Source: Armatimonadota bacterium (GTDB lineage Bacteria; Sysuimicrobiota; Sysuimicrobiia; Sysuimicrobiales; Sysuimicrobiaceae). From it: DNA of 64,000 bases. The DNA is taken from NCBI GenBank assembly GCA_031460175.1, contig JAVKGW010000002.1, forward strand, positions 62,001-126,000, in the 5' to 3' direction. This document shows positions 50,770 through 59,350 of this stretch, piece after piece (position 1 is the stretch's first letter; the number at the start of each line of letters is the position of its first letter). The notes beneath the pieces are model-generated. The model did no database searches and was not told the DNA's origin. It saw nothing but the letters and a program-made list of their open reading frames with translations. The position numbers and the translations under genes were made by a program.

Positions 50770-51570
50770 ATGTTGGCGGCCATGGATCCCATCCTGGTGC
50801 AGATCGGGCCGGTCGCCATCCGGTGGTACGGCGTGATGATGGCCCTCGCCATCCTGCTGGGCCTCTGGCTCAGCGGCCGGATGGCGCCCCGTTTCGGCAT
50901 TCCCACCGAGGTGGTGGACCGGCACGGGATCCCCTTCATCCTCTGCCTGTTCGTGGGCGCGCGGTTGGGCTACGTGATCTCCCATCCCGGCCCCTTCCTC
51001 GCAAACCCCCTGGAGATCGTCCGCGTAGACCACGGGGGACTTGCCTCCCACGGGGCCATCGTGGCGGGGTTCCTGTACACGGGGTGGCTGCGGCGCCGGG
51101 AGGGGATCTCCCCCGGATCCTTTACGGACCTGTGCGCGGTGTGGATCCCCCTGGCGAACCTCCTGGTGCGCTTCGGGAACTTCATGAACGGAGAGCTGTA
51201 CGGGGACCGGACCTCCCTGCCCTGGGGAGTGGTCTTCCCCACGGCTCCGGACGGTCCCCGACATCCCCTGCAGCTCTACGAGATGCTCACCTCCGCGGTG
51301 CTGTTCGGGCTCGTCCTCCACTGGACGGATCACCGCCGGTACCCCGGCCAGGTGTTCTGGAAGACCATGGTCTTCCTCTCCGGTGTGCGGTTCCTCCTGG
51401 ATCTCCTGCGTTCCCAGGACCGCGTGCTCGGGTTCCTGACCCTGGGCCAGATGGCCGCCCTCGTGCTCCTCGCCTTCGGGATCTACGTCCTCGTGAGCCA
51501 TCGGGTTCCCGCGGAGTCAGGAGGACCACCGGGGGGAGAAACTCCAACGGCACAGGGGAGAGAGGGATGA
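50770..51570 (+). CDS. lgt: Prolipoprotein diacylglyceryl transferase
   Basis: Lgt transfers diacylglycerol from phosphatidylglycerol to the lipobox Cys of prolipoproteins. The 266-residue membrane protein has the signature region DHGGLASHGAIVAGFL, RFGNFMNGELYGDRTSLPWG (the family box, with catalytic Arg and Glu) and seven membrane helices. ATG 50770 follows GGAGGAG by nine bases; ATG 50782 is an alternative. It overlaps the next gene (ATGA). The association with an aldolase-domain and a dehydrogenase gene is unusual. Confidence 0.93.
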   Translation: MLAAMDPILVQIGPVAIRWYGVMMALAILLGLWLSGRMAPRFGIPTEVVDRHGIPFILCLFVGARLGYVISHPGPFLANPLEIVRVDHGGLASHGAIVAGFLYTGWLRRREGISPGSFTDLCAVWIPLANLLVRFGNFMNGELYGDRTSLPWGVVFPTAPDGPRHPLQLYEMLTSAVLFGLVLHWTDHRRYPGQVFWKTMVFLSGVRFLLDLLRSQDRVLGFLTLGQMAALVLLAFGIYVLVSHRVPAESGGPPGGETPTAQGREG

Positions 51571-52646
51571 ACTTCACGTTCGTCGGATCCTACGAAGCCC
51601 ACCCCGTCCTGCGCCGGTTCGCGGAGGGCCTGCGCGGTACGCTGGAGGCCCACGGGCACCAGTACGCGGAGGACCGGGGGCGGGACCTCCGGCTGGTGTT
51701 CAACTTCATCGATCCCGAGCGCCCCCGACCGTACCGCCGGCGCGCCAAGGCCACCTTCGTGGTGTCCGTGGCCCTCGGATCACCGGGCGTGGAGGACGTG
51801 CTGCGGGCGGCCTATCCCCTCCTCGTCCGATCGCTGGCGAACCTGGTGATCTACCTGGTGCCCGCGGGGGAGGGGTGGCGCACGTACTTCGTCACCCTGG
51901 AGCAGGGCCGGTACGAGGTGCCGGGGGAGGGGGAAGGTTATTTCCAGCGCGTGTACGAGCGGCTCTATCCCCTGGCCACGAGCCAGCTGGTGATCGACAA
52001 CGAGTTCCACCCGGACCTGCCGGAGGAGCTGTGGGAAGGGGACGCGCTCACCCGGAAGCTCTCGGAGGCCGGCCGCCGGCTGGACGCTCTGCAGCTCCTG
52101 CCCTCCCCCTTTCCCATCGAGGAACTCCTGAGCCCCCGGGACCTCCGGCACGTGCAACGCCTGTACGGCATCGGCGGGCTCAGCTACGGCAACCTCAGCG
52201 TACGCAAGGACGCCACCCGCTTCTGGATGAGCGCGAGCGGGGTGAACAAGGCAAACCTCCGGGTCATCGGACGGGACATCCTCCTCGTGAAGGGCTACGA
52301 CCCCGTGCGGAACCGGATTCTCCTGAGCGTCCCGCCCCACATCCAGCCCCGACGGGTCTCCGTGGACGCCATCGAGCACTGGATGATCTACACGGAGCAC
52401 CCCTCCGTGGGCGCCATCATCCACGTGCACGCCTGGATGCGGGGAATCCCCTCCACGGAGATCAACTACCCCTGCGGAACCCTGCAGCTCGCGAAGGCCG
52501 TGGCGGAGCTTATCCGGCAGGCCCCGGACCCGGCCCGGGCTGTGGTGGGGCTCAAGAACCACGGAATCACCGTGACGGGCCCGGATCTGGAGGACATCCT
52601 GGAGCGGTTGGAGCGGGACATCATCCGACAGGTCCCCATGACCTGA
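51567..52646 (+). CDS. Class II aldolase/adducin-domain protein with unknown N-terminal domain
   Basis: The last 180 or so of 359 residues form a class II aldolase domain: YGIGGLSYGNLSVRK, FWMSASGVNKANL, the zinc histidines in IIHVHAWMRG, and LKNHGITVTGP. The first 180 residues (FVGSYEAHPVLRRFAEGLRG, RLVFNFIDPERPRPYRRRAKATF) match no domain I recognise. The start ATG 51567 overlaps the lgt stop. Next is a zinc dehydrogenase gene three bases on; the pair could handle a sugar or sugar acid, but no pathway is visible. Confidence 0.75.
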   Translation: MNFTFVGSYEAHPVLRRFAEGLRGTLEAHGHQYAEDRGRDLRLVFNFIDPERPRPYRRRAKATFVVSVALGSPGVEDVLRAAYPLLVRSLANLVIYLVPAGEGWRTYFVTLEQGRYEVPGEGEGYFQRVYERLYPLATSQLVIDNEFHPDLPEELWEGDALTRKLSEAGRRLDALQLLPSPFPIEELLSPRDLRHVQRLYGIGGLSYGNLSVRKDATRFWMSASGVNKANLRVIGRDILLVKGYDPVRNRILLSVPPHIQPRRVSVDAIEHWMIYTEHPSVGAIIHVHAWMRGIPSTEINYPCGTLQLAKAVAELIRQAPDPARAVVGLKNHGITVTGPDLEDILERLERDIIRQVPMT

Positions 52647-52649
52647 GGC

Positions 52650-53879
52650 GTGCGCGCCCTGGTCTTCCACCCCACCATCCCCCGCTACCTGGCCACCCGG
52701 GTCCTGGGAAGGTTTTCCCGCCGGGCCTACTGGAGCGCGGTCTCTCCCCTCTCCCTCCGGGAGATCCCGGAACCCCGCCTGCCCGGCCCGGAGTGGATCA
52801 AGGTGCGCACCCGCCTGGGGGGGATCTGCGGATCGGACCTCCACCTGCTCCGGCTCGACACCAGCCCTTATGCCTCCGCCTTCACCTCCTTCCCGTTCGT
52901 CCCAGGCCACGAGAACGTGGGCACCGCGGTGGAGGTGGGGTCCTCGGTCCGGGAGGTGGAGCCCGGGCAGCGGGTGGTGGTGGAACCCGTCCTCCCCTGT
53001 GCCACCCGGGGAATCGGGCCCTGCCGGTTCTGCGCCCGGGGCGATTACCACCTGTGCGAGCACACCACGGAGGGCGCCCTCGCGCCCGGGCTGCTCTTGG
53101 GGGCCTGCCGGGACACGGGCGGAAGCTGGGGGGAGTGCTTCGTGGCTCACCGGTCCCAGGTCTTCCCCGTCCCGGACTCCGTAAGCGACGCAAACGCCCT
53201 CCTCGTGGAGCCCATGGCCTCCGCCCTCCACCCCCTCCTGCGCTACCCCCCTCAGGACGACCACACGGTGCTGGTGATCGGGGGCGGGATCATCGGGCAG
53301 CTGATGGTGGCGGCCCTGCGGGCCATGCAGAGCCGCGCCCGGGTGATCCTGCTCGCCAAGTACCCCTTTCAGGCAGAGATGTCCAAGCGGCTGGGAGCCG
53401 ACCACGCCGTGCTCGTGGGCCGGGGGGACGGGTACTACGAGGAGGTGGCGGACCTGACGGGCGGCCGCCTGATCCGCCCCATGCTCGGCAGGCGGGTCCT
53501 CCTGGGGGGAGGTGCCGACTGGGTCGTGGAGTGTACGGGCACCGAGCGGGCCCTGGACGATGCCCTGCGGCTCGCACGGCCCGGCGGCACCGTGATCCCC
53601 CTCGGGCTGCCCGCCGTTCCACGGACCGTGGACTGGACGCCCCTGTGGCTCAAGGAGCTCCAGGTGCGGGGAAGCTACACTTACGCCTGGGAGACCTGGG
53701 GCGGGAGGCGCCGGACCCTGGAGATCGTCCTGGACTGGATGGCCTCTGGGCAGGTGGAAGTCGGTTTCCTCGTCACCCACACCTTTCCCCTGGAGCGGTT
53801 CCCCCAGGCGTTCCAGGTGGCCATGGCGAAGGCGGGGACCGGGGCCTTCAAGGTGGCCTTTGCCTTCGGATCCCGCTAG
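52650..53879 (+). CDS. Zinc-dependent medium-chain dehydrogenase/reductase
   Basis: The 409-residue protein has the catalytic zinc ligands in GGICGSDLHL and GHENVGTAVEVG, structural zinc cysteines in GPCRFCARGDYHLC, and the Rossmann VLVIGGGIIGQLM. Family members oxidise alcohols, polyols or threonine. Residues 18-45 (RVLGRFSRRAYWSAVSPLSL) are a long insertion after the first strand. GTG 52650 lies three bases after the aldolase-domain gene, implying a shared pathway. The 3' end overlaps the diacylglycerol kinase stop by four bases. Confidence 0.85.
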   Translation: MRALVFHPTIPRYLATRVLGRFSRRAYWSAVSPLSLREIPEPRLPGPEWIKVRTRLGGICGSDLHLLRLDTSPYASAFTSFPFVPGHENVGTAVEVGSSVREVEPGQRVVVEPVLPCATRGIGPCRFCARGDYHLCEHTTEGALAPGLLLGACRDTGGSWGECFVAHRSQVFPVPDSVSDANALLVEPMASALHPLLRYPPQDDHTVLVIGGGIIGQLMVAALRAMQSRARVILLAKYPFQAEMSKRLGADHAVLVGRGDGYYEEVADLTGGRLIRPMLGRRVLLGGGADWVVECTGTERALDDALRLARPGGTVIPLGLPAVPRTVDWTPLWLKELQVRGSYTYAWETWGGRRRTLEIVLDWMASGQVEVGFLVTHTFPLERFPQAFQVAMAKAGTGAFKVAFAFGSR

Positions 53880-54817
53880 ACCGTCAGGCGCGCGGGCTGC
53901 GCCGCCCGAAGGGACACCCGTTCCGCCGCGGAGACGGGCAGGAGCACCTCCAGGGTCTGGGTGAGGATCGTGAACCGGGCGGGGGTGGTGCCCACGAACT
54001 CGCCGTCCGCGTGGACGGCCACCGGCACCGCGCTGTGCACCTCCACCTCCCGGGCCCGCACCACCTCCACCTTCGGATGTCCCACGTGGGAACCGTCCAG
54101 GAGACGCGGGAGCAGCCGCACCACCTCGGTCCGGCTCAGATCCCGGACGAGCACCACCTCCAGCCACCCATCGTCGGGGCGGGCCTCCGGACACATGCGC
54201 AACCCGCCCGCGTAGCAGGGAAGGTTCCCAGCGGCCAGCATGAAGGTGGGCTGGATCCATACCCGCTCGCCCGTATTGATCTCCATGCGCACGGGGCGGA
54301 AGGTGGCGAGCTGGTGGAAGATCCCCGCCACGTACATGACCTTCCCACCCAGCAGCTTCGGCCACGTGTTGACCCGGCGGGCCACCTCCGCATCGAACCC
54401 GCATCCCGCGATGGTCAGGAAGAACCGGCCGTTCACCCACCCCACATCGATCCGCCGGGGGCGGCCGGACGCCAGGGCCCGGGCCGCGGCCTCGGGATCC
54501 GCGGGAACTCCCATGCAGGTGGCGAAGTCGTTGGCCGTCCCCACCGGAAGAGGAGCCAGGAATCGGGAAGGGGAACTGGACGCCCGCAGCAGGCCGTTCG
54601 CCACCTCGTTGCAGGTCCCGTCCCCTCCCACCGCCAGGATCCCGTCGCAGTCCAGGGCGGAGGCCGCGAGCTCAACCGCGTGCCCCCTCCCTTCGGAGTA
54701 CACCTCCTCCACGCACCAGCCCGCCTGCAGGAAGTGGGTCCGCAGCCGCGGCCACAGCTTCATGGCCCGTCCCCGCCCCGCCACGGGATTGATGACGGCG
54801 AGCACCCTCACGGCCAA
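53876..54817 (-). CDS. Diacylglycerol/lipid kinase, YegS/DgkB family
   Basis: The 313-residue protein has the lipid-kinase start INPVAGRGRAMKLWPRLRTHF, the ATP loop ILAVGGDGTCNEVANGL (about 60-76), the PVGTANDFA motif and the later GCGFDAEVARRVN and DDGWLEVVLVRD blocks. TTG 54817 is chosen, eight bases after GGAGGG; GTG 54811 is in frame. It recycles diacylglycerol or makes another phospholipid precursor. It lies downstream of fixX with a 39-base gap. Confidence 0.9.
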   Translation of the reverse strand: MAVRVLAVINPVAGRGRAMKLWPRLRTHFLQAGWCVEEVYSEGRGHAVELAASALDCDGILAVGGDGTCNEVANGLLRASSSPSRFLAPLPVGTANDFATCMGVPADPEAAARALASGRPRRIDVGWVNGRFFLTIAGCGFDAEVARRVNTWPKLLGGKVMYVAGIFHQLATFRPVRMEINTGERVWIQPTFMLAAGNLPCYAGGLRMCPEARPDDGWLEVVLVRDLSRTEVVRLLPRLLDGSHVGHPKVEVVRAREVEVHSAVPVAVHADGEFVGTTPARFTILTQTLEVLLPVSAAERVSLRAAQPARLTV

Positions 54818-54856
54818 GGGGATTCCCTCCGGCGCCGGGAAATTCCTCCTGGGCGG

Positions 54857-55147
54857 CTAGCCGTAGCGGTACTGGATCCCAAACCCGCCCCGGGGCAGCC
54901 GCCAGTCGATGATCCGGTACGGACAGCCCACAAGACACGTGGTACACTCCACGCAGTTCTCGTAGGAGATCACGATGCGGCCCTCCCTCGGATCCCACTC
55001 GTACACCTTGGCCGGGCAGAAGGTGGTGCAGGGACGCCCCCAGGCCTCTCCACACCGCTCCCGACACGTGGCGGGGTCCGTGATGGCGATGTGGCTCTGC
55101 TTGTCGTGCTTCCACCGCAGCAGGTAAAGCTTCTCCTCGAGCCTCAC
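54857..55147 (-). CDS. fixX: Ferredoxin-like protein FixX
   Basis: FixX carries electrons between the ETF-type FixAB and the flavoprotein FixC. The 96-residue protein has the FixX-type N-terminal HDKQSHIAITDPATC, an inner CPAKVYEW loop, and the 4Fe-4S motif CVECTTCLVGCPYR (about 70-83). GTG 55147 has GGGCGGAGG upstream and follows fixC by 14 bases. fixA and fixB are not in the window. Confidence 0.92.
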   Translation of the reverse strand: MRLEEKLYLLRWKHDKQSHIAITDPATCRERCGEAWGRPCTTFCPAKVYEWDPREGRIVISYENCVECTTCLVGCPYRIIDWRLPRGGFGIQYRYG

Positions 55148-55161
55148 CCTCCGCCCTCCCT

Positions 55162-56475
55162 TCACCGCACCGCCCGCCACACCTCGTACAGGTCCCGCAG
55201 GAGCTGCAGGGGCCGACGCCGGCGGGTGACCTCCCGCCAGATCCTACGCTGCTTGATGCGCTTGGGCACCCCGTCCACGGTGAGCATCTCGTGCACCGCG
55301 TGGTGCACGAGCTCCGGGTAGATCCGGAAGAGATCGGGCCGGCGGTCCACCAGTTCCGGAAGGGAACGGTACTTCCACAGGTCCTGTAGCACGAACGAGT
55401 CCCGCAGCTTCGCCTCGTACAGAGCGAGGGTGCGCGCGCTGAAATCCCCCCGCCGCTTGGCCTCGATCACCGTCTCCCCCGCCATGCGGCCCGCGGCCAT
55501 GGCCAGATTGCTGCCCTCCCGGTGCAGCCCGTTCACCATCATCGCGGCATCGCCCGCGATGAGCACCCCGTCGCCGTAGAGCCTCGGCATGGCCTCGTAT
55601 CCCCCCTCCGGGATGGCGTGCGCCGCGTACTCCAGCACCTCCCCGCCCGCCAGGAGGGGCCGAACCGCGGGGTGCTGCTTGAGCCGCTCCAGGAGCTCAT
55701 AGGGGGTGCGACGGGTCCGCATGAGGTGGCTCACCAGGACGCCCACGCCCACGGAGAGGGAGTCGCGGTTCGTGTAGAGGAAGCCGTAGCCGGACATCCC
55801 GTCCGTGACGGCCCCGTAGAGCTCGATGGTGGTGCCCTGGCCCGGCTCCAGGTTGAACCGGCTCTCGATGATCTCCGCGGGAAGCCCGATGACCTCCTTC
55901 ACCGCCAGGGCCAGGTGGTGCGGGGGGATGGGGTGGTCACGCAGTCTCGCCCGCTGGGCGAGGAAGGAGTTCACCCCGTCCGCGATCACCACCACGTCCG
56001 CGTAGAGCTCCCCCTCCTCCCGGCCCGTGCGCACGCCCACGATCCGGCCGTCCCGCCAGATCACGTCCTCCGCCACCGTCTGGGGGACCAGCAGCGCTCC
56101 CGCCTCCTCCGCCCGGGCCGCAAACCACCGGTCCCACCGTGCCCGCAGCACGGTGAAGGCGTTCGGGCACCCGTCCGGGTGGTAGGCCTGACGGGGGTTC
56201 CGATGGCCGAGGGAGACCACCCCGTCCTCCGTGGTGATCCACACCCGCTCCTCCACCACCACGCGCTCCAGGGGAGGATCGAGGGTCCAGAACTCCGGGA
56301 CCACGTCCGCCACCATGCGGCCGTACATGACTCCGCCCATCACGTTCTTGGCGCCCGGGTACTCCCCGCGCTCCAGGAGCACCACGGAGAGGCCGGCCCG
56401 GGCCATGGTGATGGCGGCCGAAGCGCCCGCAGGGCCCGCGCCCACCACGATGGCGTCGAACTTCTCCGCGCTCAT
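55162..56475 (-). CDS. fixC: FixC-type electron-transfer flavoprotein-quinone oxidoreductase
   Basis: FixC is a FAD enzyme of the ETF-quinone oxidoreductase family. The 437-residue protein has the dinucleotide loop AIVVGAGPAGASAAITMARAG (seen from residue 8), the ERGEYPGAKNVMGGVMYG family block, VVVIADGVNSFL and the second GDGVLIAGDAAMMVNGLHREGS FAD motif. ATG 56475 overlaps the nuoN stop (ATGA), so it is the tenth gene of the nuo-fix operon. Electrons from an ETF elsewhere could enter the quinone pool through FixCX. Confidence 0.92.
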   Translation of the reverse strand: MSAEKFDAIVVGAGPAGASAAITMARAGLSVVLLERGEYPGAKNVMGGVMYGRMVADVVPEFWTLDPPLERVVVEERVWITTEDGVVSLGHRNPRQAYHPDGCPNAFTVLRARWDRWFAARAEEAGALLVPQTVAEDVIWRDGRIVGVRTGREEGELYADVVVIADGVNSFLAQRARLRDHPIPPHHLALAVKEVIGLPAEIIESRFNLEPGQGTTIELYGAVTDGMSGYGFLYTNRDSLSVGVGVLVSHLMRTRRTPYELLERLKQHPAVRPLLAGGEVLEYAAHAIPEGGYEAMPRLYGDGVLIAGDAAMMVNGLHREGSNLAMAAGRMAGETVIEAKRRGDFSARTLALYEAKLRDSFVLQDLWKYRSLPELVDRRPDLFRIYPELVHHAVHEMLTVDGVPKRIKQRRIWREVTRRRRPLQLLRDLYEVWRAVR

Positions 56476-57887
56476 GGGATCACTCCCGCCACCTGGTGCA
56501 TCCACTGAATCACAGGTCCCCCCACCACGCCGCCCAGCAGCACCCCGAGGGCGGCCACGACCACGCCCGCCCCCGTCCACCCCCTCCCCGCCAGCCGGAC
56601 ACCGGGCCGGCCCTCACCCGCGTACGCCGCGTACGCGGCCCGCAGGTAGTAGGCCACGGAAACCACACTGGTGAGCACCCCCACCACGGCCAGCCATCCC
56701 AGGTCCGCCTCCAGGGCCGAGAGGAACAGGTAGAACTTCCCCAAGAACCCCGCGGTGGGCGGAATTCCCACCAGGGAGGCCATGAAGAGGGCAAAGGTCG
56801 CCGCCAGGGCAGGGGAGCGGTCCCCGAGCCCTCCCAGGTCCTGCACCTCGTCCGCCTCCAGGCCCATCCGCTCCAGGAACATCAGCACCCCGAAGGCGCC
56901 CAGCTGCATGAGGGCGTACACGGCGAGGTAGTAGGCGGAGGCCGCAAGCCCCGTGCGTGTTCCCGCGGCGATGCCCACGAGGATGTAGCCCGCGTGCGCG
57001 ATGCTGCTGTAGGCCAGCATGCGCTTGAGGTTCCGCTGCCACAGGGCACCCAGGTTGCCGATCACCATGGTCAGGGCGCTCAACACGGCCACGAAGGGAC
57101 GCCACAGGTCCACCAGTCCCGGCAGCGCCCCCGGGACCAGCCGTGCCAGGGCCGCGAGAGCACCCACCTTGGCGATGACGGACATGTAGGCCGCCGCGGG
57201 CATGGGAGCCCCCTCATACACGTCCGGAGCCCAGGCATGGAAAGGCACCACCGCCGCCTTGTAGCTCAACCCCACGAGCAGCAGGCCCGTGCCCAGCCGC
57301 AGCAACGACCCCTCCCCGGCGGTCTCAAGCCGCGCGAGGTCCAGGCTTCCGGACTGCCCGTACACCAGAGCCATCCCGTACAGGAACACCCCGGAGGCGA
57401 AGGAACCCAGCAGGAAGTACTTGAGGCCCGCCTCCTGGGAGGAACGGTGATGCCGGGCGAAGGCCGCGAGCACGTAGAGGGGGACGGAAAGGAGCTCCAG
57501 GGCCAGGAACATCAGCAGGAGGTTGCGGGAGGCAGCCAGCAGTTGCGCTCCCAGGGCCGCGAAGAGCACGAGCGCGTAGTATTCCCCCCGCTCCAGCCCC
57601 GTCCGAACGAGGTAGTCGCGGGAGAGCACCAAACCCACCCCCGCCACGGCCAGGGCCAGGATCCCGAACACGCGGGTGAGGCCATCCCGGACCACCATGC
57701 CGTCGAAGGCCGCGGGGGAGGAAGCGCCTGCAAGCGTGGCCCAGAGGGCCAGGGAAACCCCCCCGAGGCTCAACCACAGGAGGACCCGGCGCTGGGCGGC
57801 GGTGCGCAGGGGCAGGTCCGCGAACAGGACCGCGGTGGCCGTGGCCGCCACCAGGATCTCCGGGAGTAGGGCACGCAGCACGCTCAC
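56472..57887 (-). CDS. nuoN: NADH-quinone oxidoreductase subunit N
   Basis: This is an antiporter-like proton-pumping subunit. The 471-residue protein has 14 hydrophobic segments, LELLSVPLYVLAAF with the conserved Glu, GLSYKAAVVPFHAWAPDVYEGAP (with Lys) and LAYSSIAHAGYIL. GTG 57887 overlaps the nuoM stop. Confidence 0.95.
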   Translation of the reverse strand: MSVLRALLPEILVAATATAVLFADLPLRTAAQRRVLLWLSLGGVSLALWATLAGASSPAAFDGMVVRDGLTRVFGILALAVAGVGLVLSRDYLVRTGLERGEYYALVLFAALGAQLLAASRNLLLMFLALELLSVPLYVLAAFARHHRSSQEAGLKYFLLGSFASGVFLYGMALVYGQSGSLDLARLETAGEGSLLRLGTGLLLVGLSYKAAVVPFHAWAPDVYEGAPMPAAAYMSVIAKVGALAALARLVPGALPGLVDLWRPFVAVLSALTMVIGNLGALWQRNLKRMLAYSSIAHAGYILVGIAAGTRTGLAASAYYLAVYALMQLGAFGVLMFLERMGLEADEVQDLGGLGDRSPALAATFALFMASLVGIPPTAGFLGKFYLFLSALEADLGWLAVVGVLTSVVSVAYYLRAAYAAYAGEGRPGVRLAGRGWTGAGVVVAALGVLLGGVVGGPVIQWMHQVAGVIP

Positions 57888-59350
57888 CGCATCACCTCGC
57901 CGACGGCGCGCAGCCGGGAACCCAAGGCGGCCACCGCCGCCTCGCTCCGCTCCAGCAGGGGTCCGGGATGGAGCCCGATCCAGAGGATGGCGAAGACCAG
58001 GGCCAGGAGGGCAGCGGCTTCCTTCCACGTCAGGGGCACGAACGAGGCCCGCTCCACCCGCACGGGGCCGAAGTACACCCGCTGCACCATCCACAGGAGG
58101 TAGACCGCGGAGAGGATCACCCCGCCCGCCGCCAGGGCCGCGAGCCGCACGTCCGCCCGGAAGGTCCCCAGCAGGATGAGGAACTCCCCCACGAACCCGT
58201 TGGTGCCCGGGAGGGCCGCGGAGCTGAACACGACGAACAGCGACAGGGCCGCGAAGGTGGGCATCACCTTCGCGACTCCCCCAAAGGCCTCCATCTCCCG
58301 CGTGTGGGCTCGCTCGTACAGCACCCCCACCAGCAGGAAGAGGCCTCCCGTGGACAGTCCGTGGTTGACCATCTGCAGCAAAGCGCCGTGCATCCCCTGC
58401 AGGGTGAAGACGAAGGTGCCCAGGACCACGAACCCCAGATGGCTGATGGAGGAGTAGGCCACGAGCTTCTTGACGTCCTGTTGCGCGAAGGCCACGGCTC
58501 CCCCGTACAGGATTCCCACCACAGCCAGGCCAGAGAGCAGCGGGGCGGCCTCCCGGGCCGCCAGGGGGAAGAGCCCGAGGCCGTAGCGCAACAGCCCGTA
58601 CGCTCCCATCTTGAGCAACAGCCCCGCCAGGATCACGGAGCCCGCGGTGGGGGCCTCCACGTGGGCGTCCGGAAGCCAGGTATGAAGCGGGAAGAGGGGA
58701 ACCTTGATGGCAAAGGCCACGGTGAAGGCCCAAAACAGCCACCGCGGCTCCGCTCCGGACAGAGGGGTCTCCAACAGGCGCAACACATCAGACGTGCCCG
58801 TGCGCAGGAACAGGACGATGATGCCGAGCAGCATCAGGACGCTGCCCGCCATGGTGAACAGGAAGAACTTCACGGCCGCATATCTCCGCCGCTCGCCGCC
58901 CCAAAGTCCGATGAGGAAGTACATGGGGATGAGCACCGCCTCCCAGAACACGTAGAAGAGCACGAGGTCCAGGGCGAGAAACGTCCCGAGTACTGCGCCC
59001 TCCAGGAGCAGCAGGAGGCTCAGGTACTCCTTGACCCGATGACGCACCGTGTCCCACGTGCCCAGTTGGGCCACGGGGAAGAGGAAGGCGGTGAGCACGA
59101 CGAGCAACAGCGAGATCCCGTCCACTCCCAGCTGGTAGTGCACGCCCAGGGCCGGGATCCACGGGACCCGTTCCACCCATCGGAATCCCCTCTCCCCCGG
59201 CGGGAAGGTCCAGAACAGCCACACCGCGAGGGTCAGGGTGAGAAGGGAGGTGGCGAAGGACATCGCCCGCAGCAGTCCCTCCCGCCGCGGCAGGAGCATC
59301 ACCCCCACGGCACCGAGAACGGGGAGGAACACGAGGGCCGAGAGGATCAT
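57884..59350 (-). CDS. nuoM: NADH-quinone oxidoreductase subunit M
   Basis: The 488-residue antiporter-like subunit has LGVDGISLLLVVLTAFL, FYVFWEAVLIPMYFLIGLWGG (Glu in a membrane helix), KVPLFPLHTWLPDAHVEAPT and VAYSSISHLGFVVLG. ATG 59350 overlaps the nuoL stop (ATGA). It is one of three proton-channel subunits in this operon. Confidence 0.95.
   Translation of the reverse strand: MILSALVFLPVLGAVGVMLLPRREGLLRAMSFATSLLTLTLAVWLFWTFPPGERGFRWVERVPWIPALGVHYQLGVDGISLLLVVLTAFLFPVAQLGTWDTVRHRVKEYLSLLLLLEGAVLGTFLALDLVLFYVFWEAVLIPMYFLIGLWGGERRRYAAVKFFLFTMAGSVLMLLGIIVLFLRTGTSDVLRLLETPLSGAEPRWLFWAFTVAFAIKVPLFPLHTWLPDAHVEAPTAGSVILAGLLLKMGAYGLLRYGLGLFPLAAREAAPLLSGLAVVGILYGGAVAFAQQDVKKLVAYSSISHLGFVVLGTFVFTLQGMHGALLQMVNHGLSTGGLFLLVGVLYERAHTREMEAFGGVAKVMPTFAALSLFVVFSSAALPGTNGFVGEFLILLGTFRADVRLAALAAGGVILSAVYLLWMVQRVYFGPVRVERASFVPLTWKEAAALLALVFAILWIGLHPGPLLERSEAAVAALGSRLRAVGEVMR

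Noticed and set aside
51875-55321. Open frame of 1148 codons on the plus strand
   Set aside because: It runs antisense or out of frame across the aldolase, dehydrogenase, lipid kinase and fixX/fixC genes, and its Pro/Gly/Arg/His-rich composition is that of a high-GC shadow frame with no family match.
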